Positions 58,800-64,000 of a DNA stretch of 64,000 nucleotides are shown here, one piece after another; the stretch's first letter is position 1, and the number at the start of each line of letters is the position of its first letter. This DNA comes from Tetramitus jugosus. Taxonomy: Eukaryota > Heterolobosea > Eutetramitea > Acrasida > Vahlkampfiidae. The DNA is taken from positions 372,001-436,000 of the forward strand of contig OW569377.1 in NCBI GenBank assembly GCA_937625935.1. Reading direction: 5' to 3'. A program made the position numbers and the translations under genes. The notes below the pieces were generated by a model, which saw only the letters and a program-made list of their open reading frames with translations, was not told the origin of the DNA and searched no databases.

Positions 58800-61700
58800 T
58801 TATTCTTCATCGTCAGCAAGCATCATTCTCACACTGGAATCAGCATGAACGCAATCAATTGTTTTTGGATCGACCACATGTTCCTCGTTTGTATAGATTT
58901 TGTACATGGGTTTGCGCATCATTGCTGCAATGTCACCCAACAAAGAAAGCCACTCTTGGGTCATGAACATCAACTTGTTGTTCTTGCTGACCAACTCCTG
59001 GATCGGAGAAGCATCTGCTACTTGATCCTCTGATGTCAGTACCACAGAACCGAACATTACAAGTTTGACGTATTCGTAGACTCGCTCTGCCACAGAAGTA
59101 TAGCTCTTTTTGCTCTGTGCTAGCAGCACAGTTTGAACAACAGCACAAGGATTGAGTGCGATTTGATTTTCATCGGTCAAGCGCGTGAACCATTCGGGTA
59201 ATGGATGATCTGGATGACACGTCCATATTTTCGTGACGAGTGTGCGGAATGCTTCCTCTTCAACTTTGATCTCTTGATATTCGTTGCCATCATCAAAGAG
59301 CATTTTCAGGCTGAATGATTGTACTTGAGCTTGAATGAACTCTTGATTCTCATGGTTAAAGTGGAATAACAATGGAACAATACTATCACCAGGCAGTGAA
59401 AAGCCCTCCACAGTTCCATCATTGTAGTTGACGGAGATGATGGAAGGATTAGAATTATCGAGAGTTAAATTACCATAGCTACGGGTTGGACCAAAGGACG
59501 CATTGGCATGCTTGGACTTTGCCATTTGTTGCTGGGACACACGTTCTCCTAGTTTGGTAAATACATCCTTATTTTTCACTGTCCACTCAGTAACACTGCT
59601 AAGTTTGTGTTTAAACGCTGGTTGCGAAGGTCTAATAACTGCATCACTAGCTTCATTTGCCAGACAAACATACATTCCATTTGATCGATCAAAATCTTGG
59701 AGAGTCAAATTGAAAAATGAATAGCAACAACCACTCTGAATAAAGTCCCATCCAATAATTCTCGTTTCGCTTTCACGAAGTCGGATTAACAGTATTCTAT
59801 CATCTGTTGATCCATCAGTTACATATATTTCCTTCACTGTGAATGTAAAGTTGTTCTTTTTTGATGTGTACGACTTTGGCGGTGCTGTCGAGAGAACTAC
59901 ACCTACAAAGTCAAACTGGTGATTCATATCTGTGTTTGATAGCTCCGTGATAGATAGTGGGATTCGTTGATAGACATTCAATTTAACTTTCTCTTCATCG
60001 CTCATATCTCGTGCTCTCTTGATAACACGCCAACACGTCGAACGCGAGGCAGATAATGAAAGATGAATATCCTGACCGCCAGAATAATTGTTCACTTGAA
60101 GGTTGTAAATTCGTACTTGGTTGCCTTCTTCGAATACTTCCATTGCTTCATCCCCTGCGTCATATATTCTAAATATACATTCATTTTGATAAGAATCAAT
60201 CCGACCATCTTTTTGTCGGTGAGGGCAACAATCTCTGATCTTGATGTCTAGCGTTCGGGTGACCTCTCTTTGTACTTCGTCCATCTCGCTTTTAATTCGG
60301 TCCTCAAGTTCAAGCATCTCTCTGGCTTGTTGATTGTCAGCGTAGCTCTGATATGCTCTTTGTTGATCAAGAGTTAGCAATGAAAATTCGGCATTTGGAT
60401 CACCATGCTTTTGCAGGGCTTTATACAAGGAATATCCATCAGTTAATGTTTTCAAAGTAGCTCTCGACACAGGTTTCCATCTTTGTCTCTCCTCTCGCTT
60501 CTCTTGCTCCATTTCCTTTATAACATCTTGAGCAATTTTTTCTCGACTAATACTCTCTCGCTCTTCTACTAGTCTAGATGCTTCTATTTCTGCTCTGTCA
60601 GAGCGAATAATGTTCGGCAAGTTTTGAGCTTTCCTCTTTTCCATGTGAAGCACAGGAAATCTCTTCTGTACGACGATATCGAGACAAGGAATACCACCTC
60701 CCTCTTTATGAATAGACTTGATGTTCACCCTAAAGTTCTCTTGACATTGGAATCCCAAAGGTGCGTCCCATCTTGCCTTCCTAACACCATTAATGTGCAA
60801 TAGTAAGTACATGGAAGATGTAATCTCTAAGGGTGGTACACCATTATCTGCTCCGACTATTTGAGTACCACATAGGCGAAGTTTTTGACCTTCAACCAGC
60901 TTTCCAAAATTTCTGAGTCTCAATAGGGGATCATCAAGCTTGGCTAATATGCTGTACCAGCCATCTGTAAGTTCAATCATGTAATCATCCAAGTCTGAAT
61001 TCGTGCGCATTGACATTGGTGGGGAGAGTGATGCGACACAGAGAACCATATATGGCTGAGGTGTCGCATCCTTTTCAGTAATTTTTGCAATTGAAGATCG
61101 CTTACCAGTACAGTACTCACGATCATATCTAAAGATAAGCTGTGATAGTGTCTGCTCTGGTGTCAGAAATTTCGAAGCACACTTGGTTGAAAATCGACGT
61201 TCATATGAAGCCAACTTCCATACTATCCATCTAAAGTGATTTTGGACCCACAGATTTGTCACTATGTGCTCCGCAGCTCCCAAATGCAATAACAAGAGTC
61301 TAAATGTCTTAAATCCAATGGATGCACTAGTGTTAGTTGGGAAAGAACTTGACCCTGAATCATGGTCACATTTGAAGTTCTTATTGTTTTGAGCCTCTTC
61401 AATAAGACTTAAAAAGTTCGAGGACACAGAGAACGATGCATCAAACCGAAAATCTTGAGCAGATTGGCTCGTCATGTAAAGAATCTTTTGGTTGACTTGA
61501 GTCAGTGCGAGAGAATACAGAGATTTGGCATCTTGAGCGCTTGCAAGATTAGATAATCTTATCTTATTGGCTCGACCTGGCTTCTTAACATTAAGCCAAC
61601 TTGGTGCTGTAATTTTTAGTGAGGATGGCTTGACCGGAGCAGGAGCTGGTGTTCGACCTAGATTAACTCTTGGCGCTCCAGGCGTCAAGGGTGGTGTCAC

Positions 61701-63974
61701 AGGTGTGGCAACCTTGAAAGGTGTGACAAACTTGTTTCTCTTGTGTGTCAATGCACTCTTATTGGGAGTCACAAATTCAGGTGATTTCTTCCCTGGTGTT
61801 TGCTGAGAAGGGCTCGATACATCAGATCGGACCGGTGTGTTGGCAGAGGGAGTAACTCTACGTGGTCGTGCACCAAGGATAGATTTAGTTACTGGAGTAC
61901 CCACCTTCCGAGTTTGAGAAGATGATATCACTTGTTGTTGTGTGCCTGATGCATTACATGGGAGTTCCTTGTTTGGGGATGATCCTGTCACCATCAACGA
62001 TTGTTGTTTCTCAACCGTCTCTTTCTTTCCAGTACCACTGTCGGATTCATCCTTTTTCGGGGCCAATCTCCTCTCTGCAGCCTTCAGTTTTTCAGCAGAA
62101 AAGTCCAGCTTCTTCCCACGTCCCGAGGAAAACAGACTTCCAATGTCAGTCACTGGTGGTCTACTCTCAGGTCCTCTTGTCTGAATAGAGGATGCATCGT
62201 CATTGATCGTTGATAATCTCGTCTCTGTCTCTTGTTGCTCTTCAACTGTCTGCTCTCGACTACTGGAGGCAGGAGATTCACTATCCTTACTTGTTACCTT
62301 CGATATCTCCTCAGATTTTTTTTTCTTACTCAACAAGCTCTCTGCCTTGTTCAACTTTTCTGAGGAAAGTGCAATTGACTTTCCCCTCGCTGAAGCGAAT
62401 AAAGAAAAACCACCTCCTTTGCTTGGTTTCTCTGTCTCCAGTGACATCAATGATTGGTCCTTCTCTAATTCACTCTTCCCATTTGTTACATCAGATACAT
62501 CATCAGAGTTATTCTTTTTCTTACTCAACAAGCTTTCAGCTTTGTTCAATTTTTCTGAAGAAAGTGCAATTGACTTTCCCCTGGCTGAGGCAAACAAAGA
62601 AAAACCACTTCCGCTTCTTGGTTTCTCTGTCTCCAATTCCGGCAATAGATGTGCCTGCTCTACGTCACTATTCGTATTTGGTACCTTCGATATCTCCTCA
62701 GATTTCTTTTTCTTACTCAACAAGCTCTCTGCCTTGTTCAACTTTTCTGAGGAAAGTGCAATTGACTTTCCCCTCGCTGAAGCAAATAAAGAAAAACCAC
62801 TTCCATTGCTTGGTTTCTCTGTCTCCAGTGGCATCAATGATTGTGCCTTCTGTAACGTCTCACTAGAAAAAGATAACGACCTCCCAGTAGCAGAACGAAA
62901 CAGGGACGAAATATCATCGCTATCAGCGCCAATCGAGGATATGATAATCTCTTGTGGTTGTTGTACATGGGTATCGTATTGATCGTTATGGTCATTAAGG
63001 TCAGTTTCGAACTCGCCCAGCTTGTTTCTCTTGCTCATGTGTACAGGAGATGAATCTTCATTTTCGTGTTCTACCCTTGTTCTTTTTCTGTTCTTTGAGC
63101 TACTACTTGCGGCATTGGTATTACTCTCCACTTCTGTCTCCATACGAATCACTTCCATCGCATTGTTGTATCTATTCACTTCGCTATGTACACTAAGACT
63201 CTCTTCACTATCAACATTAGATTTCGCACCTGGGATGTTCCCCTCTTGAGATGTTTGTTGTTGACTAAATTGACTCATCATATCTAACAAGTCAGATAAT
63301 GCTCCACCTCCACCATTCTGTGTTGAAGTCTGACTACTGCTGGTGCTGCATTGTGATAGAGGTTGTTGAACATTACTGATTGTTGGTTGATCACTATGAT
63401 TATTATTACTCTCATCAGTAGTTGTTTGTCTGCTATGAGTGAAATTGGTACTCTTGTTGGCCTTATTCTTTGTTAACAAACTCTGAGCTTGATTCAACTT
63501 TTCCGAAGACAATGTGATCGTTTTTCCCCGAGCAGATGTAAACAAAGAAAATCCACCAATACTACCACCACCATTAGTGAGGTTTTTATCTGTATCGAAT
63601 GTGTCCAATGATTGTATCGTCAATGGGGCATCATCTGCCTTCTTCGAAATTGTGATACAAACTTTTGATTGTTTAACAGGCGGATCAACAACAACAATTT
63701 GTTCGTTGTTATTATTATCATCTGTGTCATCAATGACTCTATCATCATCATCACTAATTTCTTCATTGTTGTTATCAGTATTATGGATCACTAGTGGTTC
63801 AATGACATTTAACACTGGTTGACTCGGTGGTTCCTCCATAACAATGTCATCATCATCGCTCGATTCGTCATCCTCCAACAAAATGACAATATTTTTGGAT
63901 TGTTCCGAGGTAGTGTATTGAATTGGTTGCTGCTCTGTATCATCAATGTCTATAATGATTGGATCGTTGCGCAT
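58800..63974 (-). CDS. BRCA2: BRCA2 homolog with six BRC repeats
   Basis: This encodes 1724 aa, in one exon. Six BRC repeats bind RAD51, with cores FTSA (145), FRSA (359), FASA (397, 461, 526) and FSSG (615; Gly instead of Ala). Each is followed by the LxxEKLxKAxxLL helix. The DNA-binding domain lies about 820-1500: a helical part (SLYSLALTQVNQKILYMTSQ...NHFRWIVWKLASYERRF), an OB fold (YMIELTDGWYSILAKLDDPL, LRLCGTQIVG) and an OB2 with a long coiled-coil insert corresponding to the Tower (RAEIEASRLVEERES onward), then further OB folds. The protein loads RAD51 on single-stranded DNA in homologous recombination. The C-terminal 200 residues are less familiar. The N-terminus is acidic and may hold SUMO-interacting motifs (NIVILLEDDE). 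Confidence 0.93.
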   Translation of the reverse strand: MRNDPIIIDIDDTEQQPIQYTTSEQSKNIVILLEDDESSDDDDIVMEEPPSQPVLNVIEPLVIHNTDNNNEEISDDDDRVIDDTDDNNNNEQIVVVDPPVKQSKVCITISKKADDAPLTIQSLDTFDTDKNLTNGGGSIGGFSLFTSARGKTITLSSEKLNQAQSLLTKNKANKSTNFTHSRQTTTDESNNNHSDQPTISNVQQPLSQCSTSSSQTSTQNGGGGALSDLLDMMSQFSQQQTSQEGNIPGAKSNVDSEESLSVHSEVNRYNNAMEVIRMETEVESNTNAASSSSKNRKRTRVEHENEDSSPVHMSKRNKLGEFETDLNDHNDQYDTHVQQPQEIIISSIGADSDDISSLFRSATGRSLSFSSETLQKAQSLMPLETEKPSNGSGFSLFASARGKSIALSSEKLNKAESLLSKKKKSEEISKVPNTNSDVEQAHLLPELETEKPRSGSGFSLFASARGKSIALSSEKLNKAESLLSKKKNNSDDVSDVTNGKSELEKDQSLMSLETEKPSKGGGFSLFASARGKSIALSSEKLNKAESLLSKKKKSEEISKVTSKDSESPASSSREQTVEEQQETETRLSTINDDASSIQTRGPESRPPVTDIGSLFSSGRGKKLDFSAEKLKAAERRLAPKKDESDSGTGKKETVEKQQSLMVTGSSPNKELPCNASGTQQQVISSSQTRKVGTPVTKSILGARPRRVTPSANTPVRSDVSSPSQQTPGKKSPEFVTPNKSALTHKRNKFVTPFKVATPVTPPLTPGAPRVNLGRTPAPAPVKPSSLKITAPSWLNVKKPGRANKIRLSNLASAQDAKSLYSLALTQVNQKILYMTSQSAQDFRFDASFSVSSNFLSLIEEAQNNKNFKCDHDSGSSSFPTNTSASIGFKTFRLLLLHLGAAEHIVTNLWVQNHFRWIVWKLASYERRFSTKCASKFLTPEQTLSQLIFRYDREYCTGKRSSIAKITEKDATPQPYMVLCVASLSPPMSMRTNSDLDDYMIELTDGWYSILAKLDDPLLRLRNFGKLVEGQKLRLCGTQIVGADNGVPPLEITSSMYLLLHINGVRKARWDAPLGFQCQENFRVNIKSIHKEGGGIPCLDIVVQKRFPVLHMEKRKAQNLPNIIRSDRAEIEASRLVEERESISREKIAQDVIKEMEQEKREERQRWKPVSRATLKTLTDGYSLYKALQKHGDPNAEFSLLTLDQQRAYQSYADNQQAREMLELEDRIKSEMDEVQREVTRTLDIKIRDCCPHRQKDGRIDSYQNECIFRIYDAGDEAMEVFEEGNQVRIYNLQVNNYSGGQDIHLSLSASRSTCWRVIKRARDMSDEEKVKLNVYQRIPLSITELSNTDMNHQFDFVGVVLSTAPPKSYTSKKNNFTFTVKEIYVTDGSTDDRILLIRLRESETRIIGWDFIQSGCCYSFFNLTLQDFDRSNGMYVCLANEASDAVIRPSQPAFKHKLSSVTEWTVKNKDVFTKLGERVSQQQMAKSKHANASFGPTRSYGNLTLDNSNPSIISVNYNDGTVEGFSLPGDSIVPLLFHFNHENQEFIQAQVQSFSLKMLFDDGNEYQEIKVEEEAFRTLVTKIWTCHPDHPLPEWFTRLTDENQIALNPCAVVQTVLLAQSKKSYTSVAERVYEYVKLVMFGSVVLTSEDQVADASPIQELVSKNNKLMFMTQEWLSLLGDIAAMMRKPMYKIYTNEEHVVDPKTIDCVHADSSVRMMLADDEE
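62280..62870 (-). repeat. Tandem DNA repeat encoding BRC repeats 3-5
   Basis: Three units of about 190-195 bp encode nearly identical blocks LETEKPxxGxGFSLFASARG, KSIALSSEKLNKAESLLSKK and an acidic linker (residues about 383-560 of the BRCA2 homolog). The DNA is also nearly identical, which means the copies are recent or homogenised. BRC repeats 1, 2 and 6 are much more diverged. Confidence 0.8.
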
Positions 63975-64000
63975 GTTGTTTGTTGGTTTTTGTTGTTCGG

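Noticed and set aside
1..64000. CRISPR arrays, bacterial operons, riboswitches
   Set aside because: None seen; the window is clearly eukaryotic nuclear DNA.

Overview
The window looks like nuclear DNA from a heterolobosean amoeba, most likely a Naegleria-type organism. It is AT-rich and gene-dense, most genes lack introns, and the few introns I could place are short (78-143 nt) with GT...AG ends. The protein set is clearly eukaryotic: Snu114/EFTUD2, BRCA2, OPA3, a mitochondrial phosphate carrier, a TSET-coat TTRAY1-like protein, a CLC channel, RhoGEF and RhoGAP proteins, and RCC1/BTB, F-box and Kelch proteins. Asn-, His- and Thr-rich low-complexity tracts are frequent. The genus is an inference from this overall picture; no marker here proves it.

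Layout. 1-7 kb: a small membrane protein, a protein with a possible circularly permuted papain-like domain, a secreted surface-anchored protein and an RCC1-BTB-BTB protein. 7-18 kb: three dispersed 120-nt 5S rRNA genes (one +, two -), each with the same 12-bp element at -23 to -12. Between them lie an F-box/small-GTPase fusion, a secreted Cys-rich protein, a Kelch protein, a tripeptidyl-peptidase-like sedolisin, the phosphate carrier, OPA3, a broken pentapeptide-repeat gene and an ADP-ribosyltransferase. 18-24 kb: a family of secreted or membrane-anchored CSGF-repeat proteins, with one truncated relic and two long tandem copies, one of which has lost its membrane anchor. 24-29.4 kb: gene-poor, relic-rich DNA holding a perfect 28-bp hairpin, a LINE endonuclease fragment, and two head-to-tail copies of an ORF1-like element. 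The intact copy carries a poly(A) tail and starts 30 bp from a tRNA-Arg gene.

29.5-64 kb is ordinary core genome: a RhoGEF with two myosin-TH1-like domains, an F-box protein, a WD40-like protein, a CLC channel whose gating Glu is replaced by Tyr, a basic protein, a BAR-like/RhoGAP protein, mitochondrial branched-chain aminotransferase (2 exons), a CYTH/TTM3-like triphosphatase (2 exons), Snu114 (2 exons), TTRAY1-like (5 exons), choline/ethanolamine kinase and BRCA2 with six BRC repeats.

The best candidates for something undescribed are the tRNA-adjacent tandem ORF1-like element, the dispersed 5S genes with a shared upstream element, the CSGF-repeat family, and several unusual domain fusions (F-box-GTPase, DH-TH1-TH1). 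Everything was read by eye from sequence; no database search was run.
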